64,000 nucleotides of DNA from Pseudophaeobacter arcticus DSM 23566. Lineage in GTDB: Bacteria; Pseudomonadota; Alphaproteobacteria; Rhodobacterales; Rhodobacteraceae. Both the position numbers and the translations under genes were made by a program. This document shows positions 31,985-40,136 of the stretch, in pieces. Where the stretch lies: NCBI RefSeq assembly GCF_000473205.1, contig NZ_AXBF01000005.1:62001-126000 (forward strand), given 5' to 3'. Positions within the stretch are counted from its first letter, which is position 1, and the number at the start of each line of letters is the position of its first letter. The notes under the pieces were generated by a model. That model did no database searches. It had not been told where the DNA came from and was given only the letters and a program-made list of their open reading frames with translations.

Positions 31985-34888
31985 TCACAAGCTGGCCCCG
32001 GTTTGCCGCCGCCACCGGTATTCGCCAGTGAGCAGGATGTGTGCCCAGCCGAGCGGCGAGATATGCGCCAGTAAATTGGGCGCACAATTCAACCCGGCCC
32101 GCTGACGCGCGGCGACGGCCTGACCGAGATGCTTGGTGTTCCAGTAGATGATGATGGCAGCGAGCAGGTTGAGGCCGGCCATGCGGTAGTGCTGCCCCTC
32201 GGCGGTGCGATCACGGATTTCGCCCTGTCGCCCGATGCGCAGGGCGTTTTTCAGGGCGTGATGGGCCTCGCCCTTGTTCAAGCCGATCTGGGCCCGGCGC
32301 TGCATGTCGGCGTCGAGTAGCCACTCGATGATGAAGAGGGTGCGTTCGATGCGGCCGATTTCGCGGAGCGCCACGGCCAGCTCGTGCTGGCGCGGATAGG
32401 CGGCGAACTTTTTGAGCAACTGACTGGGCGGCAGGACGCCCGTCGCCATGGTGGCCACGGCACGCAGGACGCCAGGCCAGTTCTGGACGATGACGCCTTC
32501 GCGGATCTTGCTGCCGATCAAGCCGCGCAACTCGTTCGGCGCGGTGGCGGGATCGAAGAGATAGAGCCGCGTTGACGGCAGATCCCGGATGCGCGGAATG
32601 AACCGGTAGGACAGCAGCGCGGTCACGGCAAAGACCTGGTCTGTAAAGCCACCGGTGTCGGCATACTGCTCCGAGATCTTTTGTCCGGCCTCGTTCATCA
32701 GCAGCCCGTCCAGAATGTAGGGCGCCTCGCTCACGGTGGCCGGAATGTTCTGGGTGGCAAAGGGGCCGAACTGGTCGGAGACATGGGTATAGGCCTTGAG
32801 GCCTGGCTCGGAGCCGTATTTCGCGTTGATGAGGTTCATGGCTTCGCCCTGCCGGGCGGCGGGGAAGAATTGCCCGTCACTGGACGCGGTGACGCCCCCG
32901 CCCCAGAATTGGGCCATGGGCAGCCGGGCCTGTGCCTCAATTACCAAGGCGAGGGCCTGGTTGATGGCATCGCTCTCCATATGCCATCGCGACAAGCGGG
33001 AGAGTTGGAAGTAGTCATGTGTGCTGGTCGCTTCGGCCATCTTGCTGAGCCCAAGATTCAAACCTTCAGCCAACAGCACGGTCAGCATCCCGATCTGGTC
33101 TTTGCAGGGCGCGCCGGTCTGCAGATGTGTGAAGGCTTCCGTGAAGCCAATATCTGCATCGACCTCCTGCAGCAGTTCGGTGATCCGTATGGTCGGCAAC
33201 CGGTCGTAGAGATCGAGCACCAGCTCGTCCGCCTCTTGCGGCACCGCCGCACTCAGGCGGTCAGTTTTCAAGACGCCATTCTCGATCGACCCGCCCGGGA
33301 TCGCCCCTGCGCGAGCCGCCTTGGCCAGTCGCGCCAGCCCGTCGGTCATGCGCGCCTTGCGATCGGCAAGCCAGGTTTCCGGGTCGAGCGGCACCGTCAG
33401 CCTTGGCGCGCCCTCTACCGCCTCCGCAGGAACCAGGGCCTGCTTCAGATCAGCGTAGCGCCGGGAATGGAGGAGCCAGATGTCACCCGACCGGAACGCC
33501 TCCCGCAAATGAAACAGCACCGCAACCTCCCAGAGCCGATGGCCGTCACCGGCGGCAGCGTTCAGATGGCGGTGCCATTTCGAGCCGCGCCGCAGAAAGC
33601 CAACTGGGCGGGTTTCGGGCTTTTCATCGTCTGCGATCAGCGCGGTCGCCTGCAGCAAGGGAGCTGCGATACCCGCCGCCTCGATATCGAGAACGCGCAG
33701 CATGCGCGGGGCATAGCGCCGGAACCGAAGATAACCTTGGCCAACATGGGTCAATGGGTCTGCGGCCATCGTGTGCGTCAACTCGGCGGCGGTGGCGACC
33801 AGCCCTTCGAGCCGACCCCACCCGCAAGCCAGCTCTGTCGCCTGATCCAAGGAAGACCCATCGCTTCTGGCGTCCAGCAGGGCCGACCCGAGAGATTTGA
33901 AGGCGCGCAGGGTGTCCTGCACCGCCGCCTTTGCGTCGGCGATTTTGGCGTCGCACAGCCTCTTCGCGCCCTGCCAGGTCTTGCCGACGATCCGGTCATG
34001 GGTCTCGACCACCGCGTCGGAAATCGCGGCACACCACTCGACGGCGCAAACCGCGAGAATGGCCAGGCGGCGGTCGCTGCTGATGTCACGCAGACCATCG
34101 GCAAAGTAGCGTTCGCCCTGACGCCGCAGGCCGGTCACCCGATGGGGTGGAATGCCCGCGAGGATATCTAGCGAGATGTTCAGATCCCGCAGAACCTCCA
34201 GCCGATCGAGGAGGCGGCCAACATCGGCCGAGTTCTGACCAACCTCGAATTGGCGCAGCCAGACGAACCGGCTGACCGTGCCATCGACCATCTCCGTGAG
34301 CAGGGTGTCCAGGCGGGCCTTTCTATCCTCATCCAGCCGGTTCACGATGGCGCTTTCGATCCGGCGTTCCGCCGCCACGAGTGCATCCGCGCAGAGGCGC
34401 TCGATCACGGACACACCCGGCAAGATCGTCTGGGTCCGGCGACACTCTTCGACAAACCGGCGGGCCAGATCATGGTTGGAGGTTGCCACCTCCGCCTCGC
34501 CTGCCAGCCAGGCCTTCAGTTCCCGCGCGCGATGCCCGGAGAACATCTTGAAGCCATAGAGCTGGCGCAAGTCGACCAAATGCCTGCGCCGCGTTACGTC
34601 GGTCTCGGCGTATCGGCAAAGCTCATCCATCTCTTCGCCAAGCTGTGCTGCGATGAAGCTGCTGATGGCCTCTGGAATGACCTCACCCGACGCCAACAGT
34701 CGGCCAGGATATCGGAAAGCACAAAGCTGAAGGGCGAAGCCGAGGCGATTGCGTGCATGGCGACGGGTTCGAATGAATTCGAGGTCATCGTCCGCCAGTG
34801 TGTAGTGGTAGAGGATGGTGGCTTCGTCTGTCGGCAGATCGAACAGCGCCGCGCGCTGGCGCGCGGTCAGGATAGAGCGTCTTGGCAT
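31985..34888 (-). CDS. tnpA: Tn3-family transposase
   Basis: A full-length 967-residue Tn3 transposase. The N-terminus (MPRRSILTARQRAALFDLP) and the DUF4158-like first domain are typical. The catalytic DDE core is in the C-terminal third: SSDGQFFPAARQGE with the first Asp, YTHVSDQFGPF with the second Asp, and a downstream Glu region near RIGRQGEIRDRT. No stop or frameshift is visible. It promotes replicative transposition of the 3.8-kb element and is transcribed away from tnpR. Confidence 0.93.
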   Translation of the reverse strand: MPRRSILTARQRAALFDLPTDEATILYHYTLADDDLEFIRTRRHARNRLGFALQLCAFRYPGRLLASGEVIPEAISSFIAAQLGEEMDELCRYAETDVTRRRHLVDLRQLYGFKMFSGHRARELKAWLAGEAEVATSNHDLARRFVEECRRTQTILPGVSVIERLCADALVAAERRIESAIVNRLDEDRKARLDTLLTEMVDGTVSRFVWLRQFEVGQNSADVGRLLDRLEVLRDLNISLDILAGIPPHRVTGLRRQGERYFADGLRDISSDRRLAILAVCAVEWCAAISDAVVETHDRIVGKTWQGAKRLCDAKIADAKAAVQDTLRAFKSLGSALLDARSDGSSLDQATELACGWGRLEGLVATAAELTHTMAADPLTHVGQGYLRFRRYAPRMLRVLDIEAAGIAAPLLQATALIADDEKPETRPVGFLRRGSKWHRHLNAAAGDGHRLWEVAVLFHLREAFRSGDIWLLHSRRYADLKQALVPAEAVEGAPRLTVPLDPETWLADRKARMTDGLARLAKAARAGAIPGGSIENGVLKTDRLSAAVPQEADELVLDLYDRLPTIRITELLQEVDADIGFTEAFTHLQTGAPCKDQIGMLTVLLAEGLNLGLSKMAEATSTHDYFQLSRLSRWHMESDAINQALALVIEAQARLPMAQFWGGGVTASSDGQFFPAARQGEAMNLINAKYGSEPGLKAYTHVSDQFGPFATQNIPATVSEAPYILDGLLMNEAGQKISEQYADTGGFTDQVFAVTALLSYRFIPRIRDLPSTRLYLFDPATAPNELRGLIGSKIREGVIVQNWPGVLRAVATMATGVLPPSQLLKKFAAYPRQHELAVALREIGRIERTLFIIEWLLDADMQRRAQIGLNKGEAHHALKNALRIGRQGEIRDRTAEGQHYRMAGLNLLAAIIIYWNTKHLGQAVAARQRAGLNCAPNLLAHISPLGWAHILLTGEYRWRRQTGASL

Positions 34889-34894
34889 ACGAGT

Positions 34895-34928
34895 TTGTCC
34901 TTGTTAGTCATTAGTCTGTTCAGGACAA
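34895..34928. promoter_or_regulatory. Res-like site between tnpA and tnpR
   Basis: TTGTCC-N22-GGACAA forms a 34-bp dyad in the 94-bp gap between the divergent tnpA and tnpR starts, where Tn3 elements carry the resolvase recombination site and both promoters. The gap is shorter than the roughly 120-bp res of Tn3, so part of the site may reach into the genes. Confidence 0.55.
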
Positions 34929-34982
34929 TTCCCGCACCAGCAAAACCAACGACTTGCAAGGCCCGATTCAAAGGGGGTTCAA

Positions 34983-35591
34983 ATGGGACAGCGCGCCGCT
35001 ATCTATGCCCGGGTTTCCACGTTCGACCAGTCCTGCGAGCGGCAGGTCACGGAGCTCACCGCGTTCGCCGAGCGCGGCGGGTATGACGTGGTGGGAGTGT
35101 TCAAGGAAAAAGCCTCTGGCGCGTCCGACAATCGCGTTGCGCGCAACCGGGTACTCGACCTGGCGCAGGCACGACAAATCGACGCCATCCTGGTCAGCGA
35201 ACTTTCTCGGTGGGGGCGGTCCACTCAGGACCTGCTGGATACCCTGAACAGGCTCGCCGGCTGGAAAGTCTCCGTTGTAGCCATGAGCGGCATGACCTTC
35301 GAAGTAGAGACGCCACATGGTCGAATGATGGCCACCATGCTGGCCGGGATTGCTCAGTTTGAACGCGATCTGCTCAGCGAAAGGGTGAAATCCGGGCTCG
35401 CCGCCGCAAGGGCGCGAGGAAAGAAGCTCGGTCGCCAGCCAGGACAACGCCCAAAATCCGACAAGCTCGCGCCAAAGGTCATTCAAGCCGTGGAAGACGG
35501 TCGATCATACCGATGGATCGCCCGCGACCTTGGGATCAGCAAAAATACTGTGCTCGATATTATGAAGCGGCAGCGACAGAGTTCCTTGTGA
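34983..35591 (+). CDS. tnpR: Serine resolvase
   Basis: A 202-residue serine recombinase. The nucleophile is Ser12 in IYARVSTFDQ; ELSRWGRSTQDLL and the LAGIAQFERDLLSERVKSGLA helix follow, and the C-terminal helix-turn-helix is near residues 165-198 (GRSYRWIARDLGISKNTVLD). It resolves transposition cointegrates at res. The last codons and stop (35589-35591) lie inside the right terminal repeat, an economical arrangement that leaves no spare DNA at that end. Confidence 0.92.
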   Translation: MGQRAAIYARVSTFDQSCERQVTELTAFAERGGYDVVGVFKEKASGASDNRVARNRVLDLAQARQIDAILVSELSRWGRSTQDLLDTLNRLAGWKVSVVAMSGMTFEVETPHGRMMATMLAGIAQFERDLLSERVKSGLAAARARGKKLGRQPGQRPKSDKLAPKVIQAVEDGRSYRWIARDLGISKNTVLDIMKRQRQSSL

Positions 35592-35622
35592 TACGATCCT
35601 GCCCCCTACCGGAATCCACCCC
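35584..35622 (-). repeat. Right terminal inverted repeat of the Tn3-family transposon
   Basis: 39 bp; read on the minus strand it starts GGGGTGGATTCCGG. It matches the left repeat at 38 of 39 positions and overlaps the end of tnpR. Confidence 0.92.
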
Positions 35623-35663
35623 GACAATGCGCATCAGGAGGCGCAGGTGTTCGGACACCGCTC

Positions 35664-36221
35664 ATGACGATTGCCCAAGGCATACTAGTGGTCGTAGGCC
35701 TGCTGTCCGGTCTGGTTTTGATTGGTGCGCTCCTTTGGTCGATCGTCCGCCCGTCCAAGCGCATCTGGCCTCCAAACAGAGAGCATTCAGTCATACCAAT
35801 CATTGCATGGGGCCTCACATTGGCCGTGTTTGGGGCGGTGATCGGTTTGGGCATCGTGGATTGGAAATCCGCTTCTATGCCCAACGCGCTCCGTTGGGCA
35901 GTCGGGCCGTTCTTGATCGCAATCGGAAATCTGATCGCCTGGTGGGGGGCATTCATCATTGGACTGAAAGCCACCAGTGGGGTGAGAGACGAGCTGATCA
36001 CTTCGGGTCTCTACCGTTTCTCTCGGAATCCGCAGTATCTTGCCGACATGGCCATCCTAATAGGTTTGGGTCTTCTCTTCGCCTCACCTTGGGTTTGGCC
36101 TGTCGTCATCGTTGGAGTTGCCGCGCTGGCCCTTGCCCCGCTCGCAGAAGAGCCATGGCTGTGCGAACAATACGGCACCAAGTATCGCAACTATTGCGCT
36201 GAAACACGTAGATATCTCTAG
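35664..36221 (+). CDS. Isoprenylcysteine methyltransferase-like (ICMT/PEMT) membrane protein
   Basis: A 185-residue integral membrane protein with about five membrane segments. The C-terminal signature LITSGLYRFSRNPQYLADM and APLAEEPWLCEQYGTKYRNY marks the ICMT/phospholipid methyltransferase fold, where the RNPxY and EE segments bind S-adenosylmethionine. Bacterial members near metal-resistance genes have no settled function. It begins 41 bp after the Tn3 end. A MerR-type promoter follows 35 bp after its stop. Confidence 0.75.
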   Translation: MTIAQGILVVVGLLSGLVLIGALLWSIVRPSKRIWPPNREHSVIPIIAWGLTLAVFGAVIGLGIVDWKSASMPNALRWAVGPFLIAIGNLIAWWGAFIIGLKATSGVRDELITSGLYRFSRNPQYLADMAILIGLGLLFASPWVWPVVIVGVAALALAPLAEEPWLCEQYGTKYRNYCAETRRYL

Positions 36222-36256
36222 TCTCGCCGCCTCACGAGAACGTCATCAATTTTCGG

Positions 36257-36287
36257 TTGAAGCTCTAGCAGCTAGAGGTCGTATCCG
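36257..36287 (+). promoter_or_regulatory. MerR-type promoter (PbrR/CadR-like dyad)
   Basis: TTGAAG (36257-36262), a 19-bp spacer and TATCCG (36282-36287). The spacer begins with the perfect dyad CTCTAG-CAG-CTAGAG (36263-36277). The long 19-bp spacer with a central dyad is the hallmark of promoters twisted open by MerR-family metal sensors. It points toward the broken L,D-transpeptidase gene. The dyad differs from the TTCC/GGAA dyads of the CueR-like sites on the right, so a different sensor is expected; no such gene is in the window. Confidence 0.65.
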
Positions 36288-36361
36288 TTCATCAACAAAA
36301 GGGCGAGGCAAAGTATATTACTGATTCAAAGAAAACACGGTGCCAGTTCGTCTCGACAACT

Positions 36362-36821
36362 ATGATCGGACTTCTGGGAACACCTTCCCTTCTCCGTGCT
36401 CAGGAGCAGGAGCCCTCGGCGGTACGCAGAAATATTTCTGTCCTTCAGTGCGGATCCCTGGCAAGACCACTTCGATAACCTTCAGCACGGTGCAATTATG
36501 TGCGACATTGACTCGCGTGCAGTCCAGTACTGGTCGGAAGACGAAAGTGTTTACAAACTCTACCCTTCAAGTGTCCCCGCCTCGGAAGAGCTGACCCGCC
36601 GAGGATATACAGAGGTTATAAGGAAGGTGGAGAGGCCCAGTTGGCGGCCCACTCCATCAATGAAAGAGCGCAACCCCGAATGGCCTGACTATTGGCCGCC
36701 GGGTCCTGACAACCCGCTTGGAACCCACGTGCTTTATTTGTCGTGGCTGTATTACCGGGTGCACGGGACCGGGGACACACGCAAGATCGGGCGCCAGTCA
36801 TCAAACGGTTGTGTCGCGTAG
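36362..36821 (+). pseudogene. Broken L,D-transpeptidase gene, frameshifted and truncated
   Basis: Homologous to the intact gene at 54559-55119. One frame gives the end of a signal peptide and RRNIS; after a frameshift near 36450 another frame continues with DPWQDHFDNLQ, PTPSMKERNPEWP, YLSWLYYRVHGTGDTRKIG and SSNGC. Translation ends just after the catalytic Cys where the ISL3-type element begins, so about 20 C-terminal residues are lost. It probably came from a second metal-responsive locus like that on the right, given the MerR-type promoter before it. Confidence 0.78.
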
Positions 36822-38538
36822 CCTTTAATTGGGCTCTGCCTCAATCTGTGTGGCGGAACGGTAGCATTCTCGCCCGCAACAATTCTGGACCGGCTCGGCC
36901 GTACATGGCGCGCTTGAGGGTTTTCAGGCGGTTGATCTGACCTTCCGCCTGGCCGTTGTTACAGGGCATCTCGATCGCCTTTTTGACCACATTGAAGTCC
37001 CGGTTCAAGGTGCGGGCGAAGCGCACAATGGGCGTCAGGCCGGTTTCGATGGCGTCGTCGATCCATGCAGGGAGCGGACCCGCTTGGCGGCCACGCATGA
37101 TACCGTTGAAACGCATGGCGAGGCTGCGCATCGTTGTGAAGGCGGGAGAACCGGCTTTGAGCGTGTCGACTTTCCGCGCCTGATCCGAGGTGAGCTTTCC
37201 GCTGGGTTTGATGCACAGCGCGGCCGCAATGACCGGAGAGATCGCATGCCCCGTTTCCGGGCCCCGGACCGGCTCCAGGATCTGGTGCTCCACGGCGGGG
37301 CCCTTCGTTTGCTTTTCGGCTCTGCGCCCGCCCGCCAGCAGCCGCTTTTAATGCGACTGACTCCCCTCGTAACCACGCTCTTGGATCATACGGTACAGGG
37401 CGCTGCCTGTTCGAATGCCGTCCTTCCAGCTTTGGCTCAGGAATTCTTCAAAGTACCACGGCGAAGTCGGTTTCAAAGCGGCCTGTTTGCGGTCCGGTGG
37501 CGTCTCGAACTGCAGCCATTTCGCGATGCTGCGGCGCGGGAACCCTGTTCGTCGCCCGATCTCGCTACAGTTAAGCCCCTGATTTCGGAGCGCATGGATG
37601 GTGGTGAAAATCTCTTCCCGAGATGTCCTGTGCGCAAGGCGTGACTTCAGAAGGCTGCCGGCTGCGGTGATATTGTCGGCGTCGGCCAGCAGCGCTCTGC
37701 CGGTCTCAGGGCCGTGGAGGTTCATTTGCTCCTCAATGGCCTGCCGCAGGTTTTGCACGATATGGAACCGATCAGCGACCTGCTTCGCCTGCGGTGCCCC
37801 TTGCCGTGCAGTCTAGGCGTAGAGACCACACCGATCTCTGCTAATCACTTTCACCTCGGGGTGTCGCTTGAGCCAGTTGGTGCAGGTGACGACATCTCGA
37901 TCCTCAAGAATGTCGATCACCACGCGACGCTCCAGATCCACAATGATCGTGCCGTAGGTTTGCGACTTCCGCCAGCTCCAGTCGTCAATCCCGATGACCG
38001 TCGGCGGCTTGGCGGTGCCCTGAGCACGCTTTTTCAACTGCCTGAGCACCGTGTAATCGCTGACCCCAAGGCCCAAACGGTGCAAGAGCCGTTCGGCAGG
38101 CCGTCCGCCGGTTGCATGCCCAAGATGACTGACAATCTCCCCGACACGCGAAGTGCTACGTGCAAACGGATGCGCAATCGAGGTGAGTTGGTCTGCGAAA
38201 GTCCGGCGTGGGCAAGCGGGTGCCAAACATCGCCAACGGCAAATCGCGAGATCAACCGTTACCTCCTCTCCATGGGCGGGATAATCCTGCAACCGCCGAC
38301 GCCGCCAGCCGTGACGTCGGCGTGAATGCAATCCACAGTCTGGGCAGATGCCGCTTGGTGTCAGACTGCCCGATACGATCCACCCGCCGAAATCACTTCG
38401 CTCAACGCATTGAACCGAAACTTCGGCCCCGGGCGACCAGTGCTTCTTCGAGCTCACAACCATCCCTCCTGAATTTTCCTGTTTCAGGATAGTTGCGCCA
38501 CACAAAGTGAGGCAGAGCCCAATTAAGGGCTACGCGAC
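36813..38538. mobile_element. ISL3-family insertion sequence with degenerate transposase
   Basis: Bounded by imperfect inverted repeats matching at 40 of 43 positions (36813-36855 and 38496-38538). Canonical-looking ends GGGCTCTGCCTCA start at 36831 and end at 38520, but the symmetry runs 18 bp further outward on both sides (GTCGCGTAGCC). No direct target repeat is present with either boundary. The left flank is an L,D-transpeptidase gene and the right flank is a Rieske gene; these are unrelated, so the element marks a recombination junction. Confidence 0.75.
36841..38505 (-). pseudogene. ISL3-family transposase with two in-frame stops
   Basis: One continuous frame of about 555 codons reads as an ISL3 transposase: a Cys-rich zinc-finger N-terminus (CPDCGLHSRRRHG and CLAPACPRRTF), VIGIDDWSWRKSQTYGTIIVDL, QVADRFHIVQNLRQ, and the C-terminal INRLKTLKRAMYGRAG. 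Two in-frame stops break it: TAG at about 37813 (after CGLYA) and TAA at about 37348 (after GSQSH). Both look like single-base changes, so decay is recent. The element cannot move by itself. Confidence 0.82.
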
Positions 38539-38876
38539 GCCAGCGCATCGGCGGGCAGATTGGGGTTGCGCGCCTTGCCGTCAGGCTGGTCAGAGACCGC
38601 CTCTGCCCGAGCCTGAGCCATTTCTGCCTCTGTGCGATGACGGATAAAGACAGGTTTTCCGCGCCAGTTGACGGTCAATTGCGTTCCAGGCGCGAGATCG
38701 GAAATGTCGACAGTGATCTGTGCCAAGGCGCGGACATCGGCGGAAGGGTTCATCTGGTTCACCAGTGGCCAGAGCGCGGCCCCTGCGGCCACGACCCCCG
38801 CCCCGGCCGTTGCGTAATACAGGAAATCCCTGCGCGCGGTATCCTCTGACGCTTCCATCACGGGACATGTGTCCAT
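38523..38876 (-). pseudogene. petA: Truncated Rieske iron-sulfur subunit of cytochrome bc1
   Basis: 117 codons covering only the N-terminal part of the ubiquinol-cytochrome c reductase Rieske protein: [28 protein letters not shown] (Tat-type anchor helix, broken here by its ends) and the [10 protein letters not shown] segment. The reading then runs into the ISL3-type end (ASRSP stop). The 2Fe-2S domain is missing, so it cannot work. The start may be ATG 38876 or 38858. No petB or petC lies nearby, so this is a stray copy. Confidence 0.78.
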
Positions 38877-38964
38877 GTCTCCCGCGCGGGAAGGTCAACA
38901 CGCGAGATGTAACGTTTTGTCAGTGCACCTCTCTACGGATCAACAAACAAGCCGTGTCGGCGCG

Positions 38965-39489
38965 TCAATGGTGCGGGGCTGCGCCTTTTGCCATCATGAG
39001 GTGGTGCTCCTGGTGATGCGCCCCGATGGTCATCAGGCCAAAGAAACCAAGTCCCTGAATCTGAGCGGCATCGCCATCGACACTGAGCGCCACGCCATCT
39101 TCGAGTTCCTCCGTGACAACGTCCCAGCCGGTTTCAGCCGCAAGAAAGGGCGCATGGGCGGGCACCATGGCGCGGATGGCTTCGAGAACACGGGGGGTGC
39201 CCCGAATCTCGAACCGGGCCCCTTCCGGCCGCAGGGTGCGGGTGACCACGGCCTCTTGGGTCAGAAGGTCCATATCGACCAGATGGCGGCGCAATCCGTC
39301 GATATCGACCCGCTCCCAATCTGTCTCGGGATCGGCCTGCAGGATCGCAACGATCTCCGCCAGGGCGGCAAAGGCCGATTGCCCGGTTTCCTGCGGTCCA
39401 CCCATGTCATGGCCAGTCGCGGAATGGGCGTGCTGAGCGGCCACGGGTGCGGCCATCACTATGGCAAGGACGAAGGGAATGAGACGCAT
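38965..39489 (-). CDS. Secreted His-rich protein of unknown function
   Basis: A 174-residue protein with a signal peptide (MRLIPFVLAIVMAAPVAA, about 1-18). The mature protein starts with a His/Met-rich stretch (QHAHSATGHDMGG) and ends with HHQEHHLMMAKGAAPHH, both suited to binding copper or another metal in the periplasm. The middle (IVAILQADPETDWERVDIDGLRRHL) is soluble and unrecognised. An upstream TTG at 39504 is in frame, but ATG 39489 has AAGGA at good spacing. It is divergent from the Crp/Fnr gene, with an FNR-like box between them. Confidence 0.7.
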   Translation of the reverse strand: MRLIPFVLAIVMAAPVAAQHAHSATGHDMGGPQETGQSAFAALAEIVAILQADPETDWERVDIDGLRRHLVDMDLLTQEAVVTRTLRPEGARFEIRGTPRVLEAIRAMVPAHAPFLAAETGWDVVTEELEDGVALSVDGDAAQIQGLGFFGLMTIGAHHQEHHLMMAKGAAPHH

Positions 39490-39516
39490 GGACGGATCCT
39501 TCAATGGGGTGATGTC

Positions 39517-40131
39517 ATGTTTACGCTAGCAGGGGCGGATGCATCGCAATATGATTTCAATCATATGTTGCCAGGCCCCTATGATCTTATCCCGAGCTCA
39601 GCCCTGCGCCCACTCTCCGGCGCGGTTGGCGATGTGGTGTTTCATCAAGGTGGATCCACCCATGGTCTCTATGTCGTGCAAACCGGACGCGTGCATCTCG
39701 AGCGGGTCGGCCCAGATGGCGAGCGGTTCATCATTCACCGTGCCCAAGCCGGAACAAGCTTTGCCGAAGCTTCGGTGTTTTCAGAGGTCTATCATTGCGA
39801 TGCGGTCTGTGTTGAGGCCGGAGCGCTGATCCGGATCGACAAGGCTGCCGTCTTGGCCGCCTTTGCCGACCCGGCATTTGCCCGCGCCTATGGCCGTCAG
39901 GCCGCTCAACAGATACAGGCGCAGCGACAGATGCTCGAGATCGTCGGAATTCGGCTTGCAGAAGACCGGGTGATGGCGGGTCTGGTCGCGGGCCTGCTCG
40001 AAGGCTCCGTGGTCGAGTTCGCCGCCCGGTTACAGCTGAGCCATGAGGCGACCTACAGGGCGCTGCGAAAGCTTGTGCAGGACGGGCGGGTCAAAAACCC
40101 CGCCCGCGGGATTTATCACCTGCGCCCATGA
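39517..40131 (+). CDS. Crp/Fnr-family transcriptional regulator
   Basis: About 204 residues. A cyclic-nucleotide-binding-like beta-barrel spans roughly 20-130 (GDVVFHQGGSTHGLYVVQTG, then GTSFAEASVF), and the C-terminal winged helix-turn-helix is near 165-200 (FAARLQLSHEATYRALRKLVQDG). It has no N-terminal Cys cluster for an iron-sulfur centre, so it is not a classic Fnr. The start is uncertain: ATG 39517 or 39565. A TGAT-N4-ATCA box lies between these two starts. Confidence 0.82.
   Translation: MFTLAGADASQYDFNHMLPGPYDLIPSSALRPLSGAVGDVVFHQGGSTHGLYVVQTGRVHLERVGPDGERFIIHRAQAGTSFAEASVFSEVYHCDAVCVEAGALIRIDKAAVLAAFADPAFARAYGRQAAQQIQAQRQMLEIVGIRLAEDRVMAGLVAGLLEGSVVEFAARLQLSHEATYRALRKLVQDGRVKNPARGIYHLRP
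39551..39564. promoter_or_regulatory. FNR/Dnr-like box at the Crp-family gene
   Basis: ATGAT-TTCA-ATCAT lies within an 8-bp-arm inverted repeat (39549-39566). The TGAT-N4-ATCA core matches the FNR/Dnr consensus. It is centred about 69 bp before the start codon of the divergent His-rich gene and at the 5' end of the Crp/Fnr gene, which suits regulation of either one by the encoded protein. Confidence 0.55.
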
Positions 40132-40136
40132 CCCGA

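Larger units (their letters stand above)
31831..35622. mobile_element. Tn3-family transposon, 3.8 kb, tnpA and tnpR only
   Basis: Bounded by 39-bp inverted repeats that differ at a single base and begin GGGGTRGATTCCGG. It contains an intact tnpA on the minus strand, an intact tnpR on the plus strand and a short res-like region between them. There is no passenger gene. The 5-bp flanks (AAAAG left, GACAA right) do not match, so the standard target duplication is missing; one flank has probably been lost by deletion or recombination. It interrupts the IS6 remnant on its left. Confidence 0.9.

Noticed and set aside
32681..34171. 496-codon open frame opposite tnpA
   Set aside because: The plus-strand translation has no family features, whereas the minus strand is an intact Tn3 transposase.
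38868..38898. Possible CueR-type promoter before the truncated Rieske gene (minus strand TTGACC, dyad TCCCGCGCGGGA)
   Set aside because: The -35 fits, but the dyad is shifted relative to the good sites (right arm GGGAGA rather than GGAA at the expected place) and the -10 (GACACA) is poor.
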